DNA of 64,000 nt, taken from assembly GCA_902494565.1 (NCBI GenBank), contig CABUTN010000001.1, positions 62,001 through 126,000 of the forward strand. Direction: 5' to 3'. This DNA comes from an uncultured Collinsella sp. (GTDB taxonomy: Bacteria > Actinomycetota > Coriobacteriia > Coriobacteriales > Coriobacteriaceae). The notes beneath the pieces were generated by a model. The model made no database searches. It saw only the letters and a program-made list of their open reading frames with translations, and was not told the DNA's origin. A program made the translations under genes and the position numbers. Positions 23,227 to 31,235 of this stretch are shown here, in pieces. The stretch's first letter is position 1. Every line of letters begins with the position of its first letter.

Positions 23227-24666
23227 ATGTCCGTTAATCCTGCTAGCGTCACCAACCCGCCCGCGCAGTTTCCCGAGGACTTTGTCTTTGGCGGCGCCAC
23301 CGCTGCCTACCAGGTAGAGGGCGAGACCCGCACTCACGGTAAGGGCAAGGTTGCCTGGGACGACTTTCTGGAGGCCCAGGGGCGCTTCTCCCCCGATCCC
23401 GCTTCGGACTTCTACAACCAGTACCCCGTCGACCTGGAGCTGTGCGAGGAGTTCGGCATCAACGGCATTCGCCTCTCCATCGCCTGGAGCCGCATCTTCC
23501 CCAACGGCACCGGCGAAATCAACCCCGAGGGCGTCCAGTTCTACCACGATCTCTTCGCCGAGTGCCACAAGCACCACGTTGAGCCGTTCGTCACGCTGCA
23601 TCACTTTGACACGCCGCTTCCCCTCTTTGAGAAGGGCGACTTCCTCAACCGCGAGACCATCGACGCCTTTGTGGACTTTGCCACCTTCTGCTTTAAGGAG
23701 TACGCCGACCAGGTGACCTACTGGTTCACCTTTAACGAGATCTGGGCCGACGCCTCCAACACCTACATCGAGGGCACCTTCCCCGGTGGCGTCAAGGCGC
23801 ATCTGGCCGAGGCCTTCCAGTGCGAGCACAACATGATGCTCGCCCACGCCAAGGCCGTGCTGGCCTTCCACAACGGCGGCTTTAAGGGCAAAATCGGCGT
23901 CATCCAGTCGCTGGAGTTTAAGTACCCGCTCAACGAGAACGACCCCGCCGACATCAAAGCCGCCAACAACGAGCACGTGCTGCAAAACCAGTTCTTGCTC
24001 GACGCCACCTTCCGCGGCGACTATGCGCCCGACACCCTCGAGTGCGCCAACCGCCTGGCTGCCGTCTCGGGTGGCACCATCGAGATCCTAGACGAGGATC
24101 TCGAGATCATGCGCGAGGCCGCGCTCTACAACGACTACCTGGGCGTTAACAACTACCAGTGCCGCTTCTTGAAGGCTTACGACGGCGAGAACGACCTGCA
24201 CCACAACGGTACGGGCGAGAAGGGCACTGGCCGCTGGCGCGTTAAGGGTATTGGCGAGCATGTGAACAAGCCTGGCATCCCCACCACCGACTGGGACTGG
24301 ATCATCTATCCCGAGGGCCTGTTCGATCTGCTCGTCTACATTAAGCAGCGCTACCCCAACTACAAGCAGATTTTCATCACCGAGAACGGCATGGGCTACA
24401 AGGACCCCTACAAGGACGGTTTTGTGGACGACCAGCCGCGCATCGACTACATCGAGCAGCACCTGCGTTGGCTGCTCAAGGCCATGGAGGTGGGCGTCAA
24501 CGTGGGCGGCTACTTCCTGTGGAGCCTGCAGGATCAGTTCTCCTGGACCAATGGCTACAACAAGCGTTACGGCTTCTTTTACGTTGACTTTGAAACCCAG
24601 AAGCGCACGCCCAAGGCAAGCGCCTACTGGTACAAGCACGTGGCGCAGACCCGTCGTCTGGACTAG
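23227..24666 (+). CDS. lacG: 6-phospho-beta-galactosidase, GH1
   Basis: LacG hydrolyses lactose-6'-phosphate to glucose and galactose-6-phosphate in the cytoplasm. The 479-aa GH1 enzyme has the acid/base Glu171 in FTFNE and the nucleophile Glu386 in ITENG. The phosphate-binding signature SWTNGYNKRYG, with Trp after Ser, is that of LacG-type 6-phospho-beta-galactosidases and not of BglA-type 6-phospho-beta-glucosidases. It follows lacE in the same operon. Its product feeds LacAB. Two paralogues lie at 26313 and 33091. Confidence 0.93.
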   Translation: MSVNPASVTNPPAQFPEDFVFGGATAAYQVEGETRTHGKGKVAWDDFLEAQGRFSPDPASDFYNQYPVDLELCEEFGINGIRLSIAWSRIFPNGTGEINPEGVQFYHDLFAECHKHHVEPFVTLHHFDTPLPLFEKGDFLNRETIDAFVDFATFCFKEYADQVTYWFTFNEIWADASNTYIEGTFPGGVKAHLAEAFQCEHNMMLAHAKAVLAFHNGGFKGKIGVIQSLEFKYPLNENDPADIKAANNEHVLQNQFLLDATFRGDYAPDTLECANRLAAVSGGTIEILDEDLEIMREAALYNDYLGVNNYQCRFLKAYDGENDLHHNGTGEKGTGRWRVKGIGEHVNKPGIPTTDWDWIIYPEGLFDLLVYIKQRYPNYKQIFITENGMGYKDPYKDGFVDDQPRIDYIEQHLRWLLKAMEVGVNVGGYFLWSLQDQFSWTNGYNKRYGFFYVDFETQKRTPKASAYWYKHVAQTRRLD

Positions 24667-24711
24667 TGGCTGGCGGGGTTGCCCGCTCACACAACCTGTC
24701 CCCATTTCTCA

Positions 24712-24755
24712 GCCGGGGGCGGCACGTCACACGGCGCGCCGCCCCCGGTCTTTTT
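24712..24755 (+). terminator. terminator after lacG
   Basis: CCGGGGGCGG (24713-24722) pairs with CCGCCCCCGG (24739-24748), followed by TCTTTTTG. It ends the lacEG transcript. Confidence 0.9.
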
Positions 24756-24776
24756 GTTTTTGGGCTGGTCGGGAGC

Positions 24777-24925
24777 CGTTTGTCTCGATCTGTAACATCT
24801 AGCCGAGTTTTTTGGTCCTAGCTGTTACAGATTGAGACGAACAGGATTGCTCTTTCCGAAGAATCTAAATCTGTAACACGTAGCCCGCTTTTGACCGTCT
24901 ACCTGTTACAAATCGAGACAAACGG
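24777..24925. repeat. 150-bp double-palindrome intergenic element, copy 1
   Basis: The element has two imperfect inverted repeats in a row. Unit a pairs TTTGTCTCGATCTGTAAC with GTTACAGATTGAGACGAA, with AGCCGAGTTTTTTGGTCCTA in between; unit b (24861-24923) pairs AATCTGTAAC-type and GTTACAAATCGAGACAAA arms around AGCCCGCTTTTGACCGTCTA. Other copies lie at 29788, 34600 and 40550. It fills the space between the lacG terminator and the converging LacI-3 gene. Confidence 0.85.
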
Positions 24926-24933
24926 AGTAGGAC

Positions 24934-25962
24934 CTAACCCCGTATGTCCCTAACAGTCGAGCGTTCGACCAGCGTACTCGGCACATGAATCGCCTCGATA
25001 GACGAGCTCTCTCCAATCGCCGCCTCAAACGCAAGCTTACCGACACCGCGCAAATCAAATCGCAGCGTCGTCAGTCGATTGTGAGGAACAAGTCCCTCGA
25101 GTGCGTCGTCGATACCAACCACGCTCACGTCGTCGGGCACGGACAGGCCCGCGTTCTCGAGCGCGGCGATAACGCCCAGCGCCATCTGGTCATTTGCCGC
25201 AAGCACGGCAGTCGGCGCCTGCGACCCGCCGGCAAGCACCTCGGCCGCAATCCGCTCGCCCATGGCGTACCCACTGTCCGCACTCCAATCGCCACGCAGC
25301 ATCGGAGCGGCATCGACATGAGCACGACCCAGCGTATCGCGCCAACCGGCCTCACGAAAACGCGAGGAAATCGAGTTTTCCGGACCCGCCACAAACCGCA
25401 TATTCGAGTGACCATGTTCCAGCAGATAATTGGTCAACAGCTCGCACGAACCATACTGGTCGGAGTCGATCGTCGTGCAGCGCGGATGCGCATACATGGA
25501 CAGGATGACCGTTCGCACTCCCGGCTGGGGAACAAACTCCTCAAAATCGGGAGCCATGCGGTTCATGTTGAGAATCATGCCGTCGACGGGTCGCTCGACC
25601 ATGCGGCGCGAGGCATCGGCAAGTGCATAGGGCTTGTCGCCGCCCATCTCGATCATAGTGACGGCAAAATCGTGCTCGCGCGCCGCTTGCATGATACCCT
25701 CGAGCGTCGCCAGGTTACCGACACGTGTGATGTTGTACATGCACAGGCCAATAGAACGATACGACCCGCCGCGCAACGCCGCTCCAGCAAAATTGGGACG
25801 AAAGCCCAGCTCTTCCATGGCGGCCAGCACACGCTTGCGCGTCTTTTCCGTCACGTTGGGCATACCGTTGACCACGCGAGACACAGTCTGGCGGCTCACG
25901 CCAGCGAGCGCCGCAACCTCTGCCGCGCTCGCCGAACGACCATTCCTTGTCTGCTGATCCAT
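24934..25962 (-). CDS. LacI-family regulator 3, divergent from the second lacG-lacE cassette
   Basis: The protein has 342 aa. The helix-turn-helix is SAAEVAALAGVSRQTVSRVV, with Arg-Gln at the specificity positions. The sensor domain shows MILNMNRMAPDFEEF, IDSDQYGSCELLT and GIDDALEGLVPHN. The start at MDQQTRNG (25962) is chosen because similarity begins there and TGGAAGG precedes it closely; a longer reading to 26019 is possible but has no ribosome binding site. Three ATGTTAAC/GTGCTCAT-type operators lie upstream, shared with the divergent lacG-lacE cassette, which it most likely represses. Confidence 0.92.
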   Translation of the reverse strand: MDQQTRNGRSASAAEVAALAGVSRQTVSRVVNGMPNVTEKTRKRVLAAMEELGFRPNFAGAALRGGSYRSIGLCMYNITRVGNLATLEGIMQAAREHDFAVTMIEMGGDKPYALADASRRMVERPVDGMILNMNRMAPDFEEFVPQPGVRTVILSMYAHPRCTTIDSDQYGSCELLTNYLLEHGHSNMRFVAGPENSISSRFREAGWRDTLGRAHVDAAPMLRGDWSADSGYAMGERIAAEVLAGGSQAPTAVLAANDQMALGVIAALENAGLSVPDDVSVVGIDDALEGLVPHNRLTTLRFDLRGVGKLAFEAAIGESSSIEAIHVPSTLVERSTVRDIRG

Positions 25963-26022
25963 GCCTTCCACGCTAACCTGCTTCCCAACTATTCCCCGCG
26001 CCCATGGCGCATCGTACATACA

Positions 26023-26192
26023 TTGATAACGTGCTCATGATACCCGAGCCATATACCACAACATGAAAACTTCTGTCAATCAAAACCGCTTACCGAACAA
26101 ATACAACCGTTCGCGGCTGTTTGAAGTTGTTTTGTTTCTATACATCCCAGCCGGATGTTAACGTGCTCATTGTCAAATATTCACGTGCTCAT
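26023..26192. promoter_or_regulatory. three LacI-3 operators upstream of the second cassette
   Basis: TTGATAACGTGCTCAT (26023-26038), ATGTTAACGTGCTCAT (26155-26170) and ATATTCACGTGCTCAT (26177-26192). The last two are 22 bp apart, two helical turns, so dimers would lie on the same face. ACCGTTCGCGGC (26106-26117) is a weaker ACCGT-N2-ACGGT site. Confidence 0.75.
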
Positions 26193-26276
26193 TTTGGTTC
26201 TAATCATTTTAAGATAGTGTTTATCGGGCTTTTTCACCGCTGAACGCTAACCAGGGAGCCTCCTGAGCGCAAACGC

Positions 26277-26289
26277 ACAATATCGAACA
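26277..26289. promoter_or_regulatory. ACAATATCGAACA motif before the second lacG
   Basis: The 13-mer is identical to the one upstream of lacF and lies only 24 bp before the lacG start codon, overlapping the likely leader. It is a candidate site for the DeoR regulator at 6449-7252. Confidence 0.5.
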
Positions 26290-26312
26290 GCGAGACGAGA
26301 GGGTGTATGCAT

Positions 26313-27755
26313 ATGTCTTTGCTAAACCGCGTACAGCAGCTGCCGAAGGGCTTTGTTTGGGGCGCCGCAACCGCCGCGTACCAAACGGAAGGTTCCACGA
26401 AGGTGGCAGGCAAGGGTAAGACCATGTGGGACGATTACCTTGTCGCCCAGGGTCGCTTTTTGCCCGACCCGGCCAGTGATTTCTACAACCGCTACGAGGA
26501 GGATATCCGCCTTTCTGCCGAGCATGGACTCAACGCCATTCGTGTGTCCATCGCCTGGACCCGCATCTTCCCCAACGGCGACGATGCCGAACCCCTCGCC
26601 GAGGGCGTTAAGCACTACCACGAGCTGTTCGCCTGCTGCAAAAAGTATGGCGTCGAGCCCTATGTGTCCCTGCATCACTTTGACTCCCCCGCCGCCCTGT
26701 TCAACCAGGGCGACTGGCTCAACCGCAAGACCGTCGACGCCTATGTGCGCTATGCCGAGTTCTGCTTCCGCGAGTTCCGCGAGGTCAAGAATTGGTTCAC
26801 CATCAACGAGCTCATCAGCCTCTCGCACTCCCAATACATCCAAGGCAACTTCCCGCCCAACCATCACTTTGATGTGACGAGCGGCATCCAGAGCCAGCAC
26901 AACGAGCTCGTTGCCCACGCCCGCGCCGTCAACCTGTATAAGGATCTTGACGAGACCGAGCACCTGGGCGGACGCATTGGCATGGTCAACGTCCTGACGC
27001 CGGCATATCCTGCCACCGACTCGCCCGCCGACCAGCACGCCGCCGACCTGTACAACGCCTTCTACACCGACTTCATCATGGACGGCGCCTTCCTGGGTCA
27101 CTACTCCGCGCGCACCCTCTCACTCATCAACGAGATTCTGCGTGCCAACAACGCCACACTTACGGTTGAGGACAGCGACATGGAGGAGCTCGCCAAGGCG
27201 GCGCCCCGCAACGATATGTTCGGCCTCAACTACTATCAGTCGGCGTTTATCGCCGCCTACGATGGCGAGTCAACCAACAGCTTTAACGGCACCGGAGACA
27301 AGGGCACCTCGTGCTTTAAGTTTAAGGGCGTCGGGCAGCAGGTCGATATGCCGGGTATCCCCACCACCGACTGGGATTGGCTCATCTACCCGCAAGGCCT
27401 CTACGACACGCTCAAGCACATCAGCGCCACCTATCCCAACCTCCCCGTCATCTATATCACCGAAAACGGCCTGGGCCACAAGGACCCCGAGCCCGACGCA
27501 AACGGCATCGTCGCCGATCCCGAGCGCATCGACTTTGTCGACCAGCACATGGAGAAGGTGCTCCAGGCGCGCGCCGGGGGCGTCGACGTCCAGGGCTACT
27601 TTATCTGGAGCCTGCAGGACCAGTTCTCGTGGGCCAATGGCTATAACAAGCGCTACGGCCTGTTCTACATCGACTTCGACACGCAAAAACGCTACATCAA
27701 GCAGTCGGCACTCTGGTACAAGGAGCTCGCCGACACTATGGCGGACGCGCAGTAG
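26313..27755 (+). CDS. GH1 6-phospho-beta-galactosidase, second paralogue
   Basis: This GH1 enzyme has 480 aa. The acid/base is Glu166 in FTINE and the nucleophile Glu384 in ITENG. The phosphosugar signature is SWANGYNKRYG, keeping the Trp, Lys and Tyr of LacG-type enzymes. It hydrolyses a phosphorylated beta-galactoside taken up by the permease encoded next. Compared with lacG it has longer insertions (for example DLDETEHLGG), so its substrate may differ, for instance longer galacto-oligosaccharides or N-acetyllactosamine. The ATG at 26313 is nine bases from GAGGG; an ATG two codons earlier is too close. Gene order is reversed relative to the other cassettes. Confidence 0.9.
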   Translation: MSLLNRVQQLPKGFVWGAATAAYQTEGSTKVAGKGKTMWDDYLVAQGRFLPDPASDFYNRYEEDIRLSAEHGLNAIRVSIAWTRIFPNGDDAEPLAEGVKHYHELFACCKKYGVEPYVSLHHFDSPAALFNQGDWLNRKTVDAYVRYAEFCFREFREVKNWFTINELISLSHSQYIQGNFPPNHHFDVTSGIQSQHNELVAHARAVNLYKDLDETEHLGGRIGMVNVLTPAYPATDSPADQHAADLYNAFYTDFIMDGAFLGHYSARTLSLINEILRANNATLTVEDSDMEELAKAAPRNDMFGLNYYQSAFIAAYDGESTNSFNGTGDKGTSCFKFKGVGQQVDMPGIPTTDWDWLIYPQGLYDTLKHISATYPNLPVIYITENGLGHKDPEPDANGIVADPERIDFVDQHMEKVLQARAGGVDVQGYFIWSLQDQFSWANGYNKRYGLFYIDFDTQKRYIKQSALWYKELADTMADAQ

Positions 27756-27781
27756 CGCATCGCCTCGCTTTCCCCCGAGAA

Positions 27782-27818
27782 GGGAGCGGCCCTATGCGAT
27801 ACAAACCCAGCCGCTCCC
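27782..27818 (+). promoter_or_regulatory. intercistronic hairpin in the second cassette
   Basis: GGGAGCGGC (27782-27790) pairs with GCCGCTCCC (27810-27818) between the GH1 and EIICB genes. No T tract follows, as with the hairpins in the other cassettes. Confidence 0.65.
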
Positions 27819-27931
27819 CTCTCTCCCCCTGGGACCGGCCCCGCCTGCACCCGGGCTTTTAGCAAGCGGGAGACCATATAGGTTTTCAACGTCCATGCCA
27901 TTAAGATTTCATGCAAAGAGGAGCGTGAACT

Positions 27932-29692
27932 ATGGAATCGATCGTTAAGTTCTTGGAGAAAGGTCAGCCGTACTTCGACAAGGTCTCTAAGAACATCTAC
28001 CTTCAGGCCATTAAAGACGGCTTTTTGGCAGCAATGCCCATTATCCTGTCTTCTTCTGTCTTCCTGCTTATTTCGACCCTGCCGGGCGTTGTCGCCACGG
28101 TCGGCGGCTTTACGCTGCCCGACTGGTGGAACGTCGACGTCGTGAACTTCTGCAACAAGGTTTACAACTTCACGATGGGCGTCGTGGGCATCATGGTCGC
28201 CGGCACCACCGCAAGCGCGCTGACCGGCTCCAAGAACCGCCGCATGCCTGCCGGCAAGGCCATCAACGCCACGAGCACCATGGTCGCCGCCATGTGCGCT
28301 ATGCTCATCTTGGCCGTTACCCAGACGAGTGCCAAGATCGACGGCGCCGATGTCTCGGTGTTCTTTACCGACAACATGGGCACCAAGGGCCTGCTGAGCT
28401 CCTTTGTCGCCGCATTTGCCACGGTCAACATCTATGCCTTCTGCATTAAGCGAGACATCACCATCAAGCTGCCCAAAGAAGTCCCCGGCGCCATTGCCCA
28501 GAACTTCCGCGACATCTTCGCCTTCAGCTTCTCCATCCTGTTTGTCGCCGTCATCGACGTTATCTGCCGCACCTGCTTGGCCGTCCCGTTTGCCAACGTC
28601 ATCTCCACGCTGGTGAGCCCGCTGTTCGCCGCTGCCGATTCCTACGCCGGCCTCGCCCTCATCTGGTTCATGATCCCGCTGTTCTGGTTCATGGGCATCC
28701 ACGGCCCCTCGGTCGTTAAGCCTGCCCTCAACGCCGCGCTGTTTGGCAACATCACCACCAACCTCGCCACGCTGCAGGCCGGCGGTCACCCCGCCCTCGC
28801 CCTGACCGAAAACTTCGGTAACTACATCGGCGAACTCGGCGGCACCGGCGCCACGTTCATTGTCCCGATCATCTTCCTGCTCTTTATGCGCTCCAAGCAG
28901 CTCAAGGCCGTCGGCAAAGCCTCTGTCGTGCCCGTGATGTTCGCCGTCAACGAGCCGCTGCTGTTCGCCGCGCCCATCATCCTCAACCCGTACTTCCTGA
29001 TCCCGTTCCTGTTTGCCCCCGTGGCCAACGTCCTCATTGGTAAGTTCTTCATCGACTTTTTGGGCATGAACGGCTTTATCTATGCCATGCCGTGGGCACT
29101 CCCCGGACCGATCGGCACCTTCATCGACACCAACTTCCAGCCGATCTCTCTGGTCCTGGTTGTCGTCCTGCTGGTCGTTGACTTCTTGATCTACTACCCG
29201 TTCTGCAAGGCCTACGACAACGTCCTGTGCAAGCAGGAGGCCGAGACCCTGGCCGAAGAAGAGGCCGAGGAGACCAAGGCCGTCAAGACCGCTGCCGCCC
29301 CCGCCGTTGAGGCTCCTGTTGTCGAGACCGCTTCTGCCACTGAGGCCTCCGCAGCTCCGTCCGCCCTTAAGGGCAAGGATCTGAGGGTTCTGGTTCTGTG
29401 CGCTGGCGCCGGCACCTCTGCACTGCTCGCCAACGCGCTTAAGGAAGGCGCCGACGAGCTGGGCATCGACATTACCGCCAACGCCGGTGCCTACGGCAGC
29501 CACTACGCCATCATGGACCAGTACAACGTCATCGTCCTGGCTCCGCAGGTTCGCACCTATTACAACGAGATGAAGGCCGACACCGACCGCCTGGGCATCA
29601 CGCTGCTGTCGCCCAAGGGCAAACAGTACATCGACCTCACTAAGGATCCCAAGGGTGCCGTCGCCTGGATCGAGGAAAACCTCGAGGCATAA
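27932..29692 (+). CDS. PTS lactose/cellobiose-family EIICB permease, second paralogue
   Basis: This 586-aa permease has an EIIC membrane domain (about 1-425; MIPLFWFMGIHGPSVVKPAL and AVNEPLLFAAPIILNP), an Ala/Val/Glu-rich linker and an EIIB domain with Cys490 in VLVLCAGAGTSALLAN. No EIIA is fused, so it should depend on LacF or another EIIA. The start follows AAAGAGGAGCG. It comes after the GH1 gene of the same cassette and ends in a strong terminator. The opening IVKFLEKGQPYFDKVSKNIY is nearly the same as in the third and fourth EIICBs, which are closer to it than LacE is. Confidence 0.93.
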   Translation: MESIVKFLEKGQPYFDKVSKNIYLQAIKDGFLAAMPIILSSSVFLLISTLPGVVATVGGFTLPDWWNVDVVNFCNKVYNFTMGVVGIMVAGTTASALTGSKNRRMPAGKAINATSTMVAAMCAMLILAVTQTSAKIDGADVSVFFTDNMGTKGLLSSFVAAFATVNIYAFCIKRDITIKLPKEVPGAIAQNFRDIFAFSFSILFVAVIDVICRTCLAVPFANVISTLVSPLFAAADSYAGLALIWFMIPLFWFMGIHGPSVVKPALNAALFGNITTNLATLQAGGHPALALTENFGNYIGELGGTGATFIVPIIFLLFMRSKQLKAVGKASVVPVMFAVNEPLLFAAPIILNPYFLIPFLFAPVANVLIGKFFIDFLGMNGFIYAMPWALPGPIGTFIDTNFQPISLVLVVVLLVVDFLIYYPFCKAYDNVLCKQEAETLAEEEAEETKAVKTAAAPAVEAPVVETASATEASAAPSALKGKDLRVLVLCAGAGTSALLANALKEGADELGIDITANAGAYGSHYAIMDQYNVIVLAPQVRTYYNEMKADTDRLGITLLSPKGKQYIDLTKDPKGAVAWIEENLEA

Positions 29693-29727
29693 GACGCTGA
29701 CACCACCTGCCGCTTGCAGACAATAAA

Positions 29728-29764
29728 TGGCCCGTGCATCGATGTGTGATGCGCGGGCCATTTT
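29728..29764 (+). terminator. terminator after the second EIICB
   Basis: TGGCCCGTGCATC pairs with GATGCGCGGGCCA, then TTTTG. Confidence 0.9.
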
Positions 29765-29787
29765 GTTTAGACCGCACCCGTCCTCCT

Positions 29788-29933
29788 GTTCATCTCAATC
29801 TGTAACATCTAGCCGAGTTTTTCGGTCCTAGCTGTTACAGATCGAGATGAACGCACAGGCCAAGCCGAAAATCTCAATCTGTAACATGTAGACCACTTTT
29901 GACCGTCTAGTTGTTACAGATCGAGACAAACGG
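29788..29933. repeat. double-palindrome intergenic element, copy 2
   Basis: Same structure as copy 1 at 24777: unit a with ATCTCAATCTGTAACATCTA and GTTACAGATCGAGAT, unit b with ATCTCAATCTGTAACATGTA and GTTACAGATCGAGACAAACG. The interior AGCCGAGTTTTTCGGTCCTA and CACTTTTGACCGTCTA match copies 1 and 3. It again lies between a cassette terminator and a converging LacI gene. Confidence 0.85.
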
Positions 29934-29949
29934 AATAGGCCGAGCACGT

Positions 29950-30951
29950 CTACGCCCGCAAGTCCTTTACGCTGGAACGCTCGACCAACACGCCCGAGAC
30001 GAGCGTACGGCTTCTGGAGCTCGGAGCTTCCAGACCCGCGACGACCTCGTTGAGCGCACGGACGCCCAGCTCGCGGTGGCGAAACTTCACCGACGTCAGA
30101 ATCGAGTTGGGAATCGTCTTATAGAGCTCATCGTCGAAGCCGATCACGGACACATCATTGGGCACACTGAGCCCTTTGTCACGTAGAGCCATCATCACGC
30201 CGTTTGCCATGCAGTCGTTAGCAGCGAGGACCGCCGTGCAATCGGGCTTATCGGCAAGCACAAGGCCCGCGGCATAGCCACTATCCGCATTCCAATCGCC
30301 TTGCAGAGGCTCGGGCGGCTCAATGCCACGCGCCTCGAGTGCCGCACGCCAACCTTTCATACGGCACTGGCTCGACAACGACTCTTTCTTACCAGAGACG
30401 AAGTACACGTTTTTATGCCCGTGGTTCAAGAAGTACTCGCACGCCATGCGCGCGCCGCCCTCTTGGTCGTCACTGACGGTGGAGCAGGTAGGATGTTCCA
30501 TCGGTGTGATAATCACCGTCTTGAGGTCTTTCGGTGCCTCAAAAGTATCAAAGTCATCGACCATCTGACGCAGGTTGAAGATCATGCCATCAACAGGCAG
30601 CTGCGACATCCTACGCGCCGCTTCGGCAAGGGTCATCTTCTCCCCCGCCCGCTTTTTGATCATCGTGAGCGCAAAGCCGCGTTCTTCGGCGGCATCTGCG
30701 ATACCGTCAATCATGTCCACGGCACCGCCCGACAAGTGGAACAGCACCACGCCAATGCACCCGTAACGGCCCAACTTGAGCGAACGCGCGGCAAAGTTGG
30801 TTCGAAACCCGAGCGCCTCCATTGCGGAATGAACCTTATCGCGTGTCGACTCTCGCACGCTATCGGGCTCGTTGATCACACGCGAAACCGTCTTGAGAGA
30901 AACACCCGCAGCAATCGCCACATCGTTCATTGAGACATTTTTCTTGTCCAT
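29950..30951 (-). CDS. LacI-family regulator 4, divergent from the third lacE-lacG cassette
   Basis: The protein has 333 aa. The helix-turn-helix is SMNDVAIAAGVSLKTVSRVI, with Leu-Lys at the specificity positions, the most different of the four. The sensor shows MIFNLRQMVDDFDTFE, VSDDQEGGARMA and GFDDELYKTIPNS. ATG at 30951 is taken as the start; a GTG three codons earlier is closer to GGAGAAG and may be the true one. Two operators, one a 24-bp perfect palindrome, lie in the space shared with the divergent EIICB gene. Confidence 0.92.
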   Translation of the reverse strand: MDKKNVSMNDVAIAAGVSLKTVSRVINEPDSVRESTRDKVHSAMEALGFRTNFAARSLKLGRYGCIGVVLFHLSGGAVDMIDGIADAAEERGFALTMIKKRAGEKMTLAEAARRMSQLPVDGMIFNLRQMVDDFDTFEAPKDLKTVIITPMEHPTCSTVSDDQEGGARMACEYFLNHGHKNVYFVSGKKESLSSQCRMKGWRAALEARGIEPPEPLQGDWNADSGYAAGLVLADKPDCTAVLAANDCMANGVMMALRDKGLSVPNDVSVIGFDDELYKTIPNSILTSVKFRHRELGVRALNEVVAGLEAPSSRSRTLVSGVLVERSSVKDLRA

Positions 30952-31033
30952 CGTTGCCACTACTTCTCCAGTCGGTTTTGCATCGCTTGCTTTTTGCGTT
31001 CTAGCATACACTACCTGCCCGACTGACAAATCA

Positions 31034-31134
31034 ACCGTTTACCGGACAATATCGACCGCTCACCCGTATATCCTTGTTGCTCTTCCAAAAATGTCTTACG
31101 TTGTCATTAACGAAATGACAACGTTGTCATTTCG
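31034..31134. promoter_or_regulatory. LacI-4 operators, ACCGT and CAATATCGA sites
   Basis: A perfect 24-bp palindrome centred at 31122/31123 (31111-31134; core ATGACAACGTTGTCAT) is preceded 23 bp upstream by TGTCTTACGTTGTCAT (31092-31107). ACCGTTTACCGG (31034-31045) and ACAATATCGACC (31046-31057) are adjacent versions of the two wider motifs. Confidence 0.75.
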
Positions 31135-31235
31135 CAATGCCTTCCTTAAGCAGGAAGGTTTCCGGGCAGTCCTGACCATCCATCGACGACCAGTTCCATC
31201 CACATGCATCGCGCATCAAGTAGCAAAGGAGCTCT

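Noticed and set aside
24777..24925. Retron or other structured RNA locus at the double-palindrome element
   Set aside because: No reverse transcriptase or partner gene is near any of the four copies; a repeat element is the simpler reading.
27692..29761. 689-codon minus-strand frame opposite the second EIICB
   Set aside because: Shadow frame of low complexity (Gly/Asp/Gln/Val/His); no start signal and no motif.
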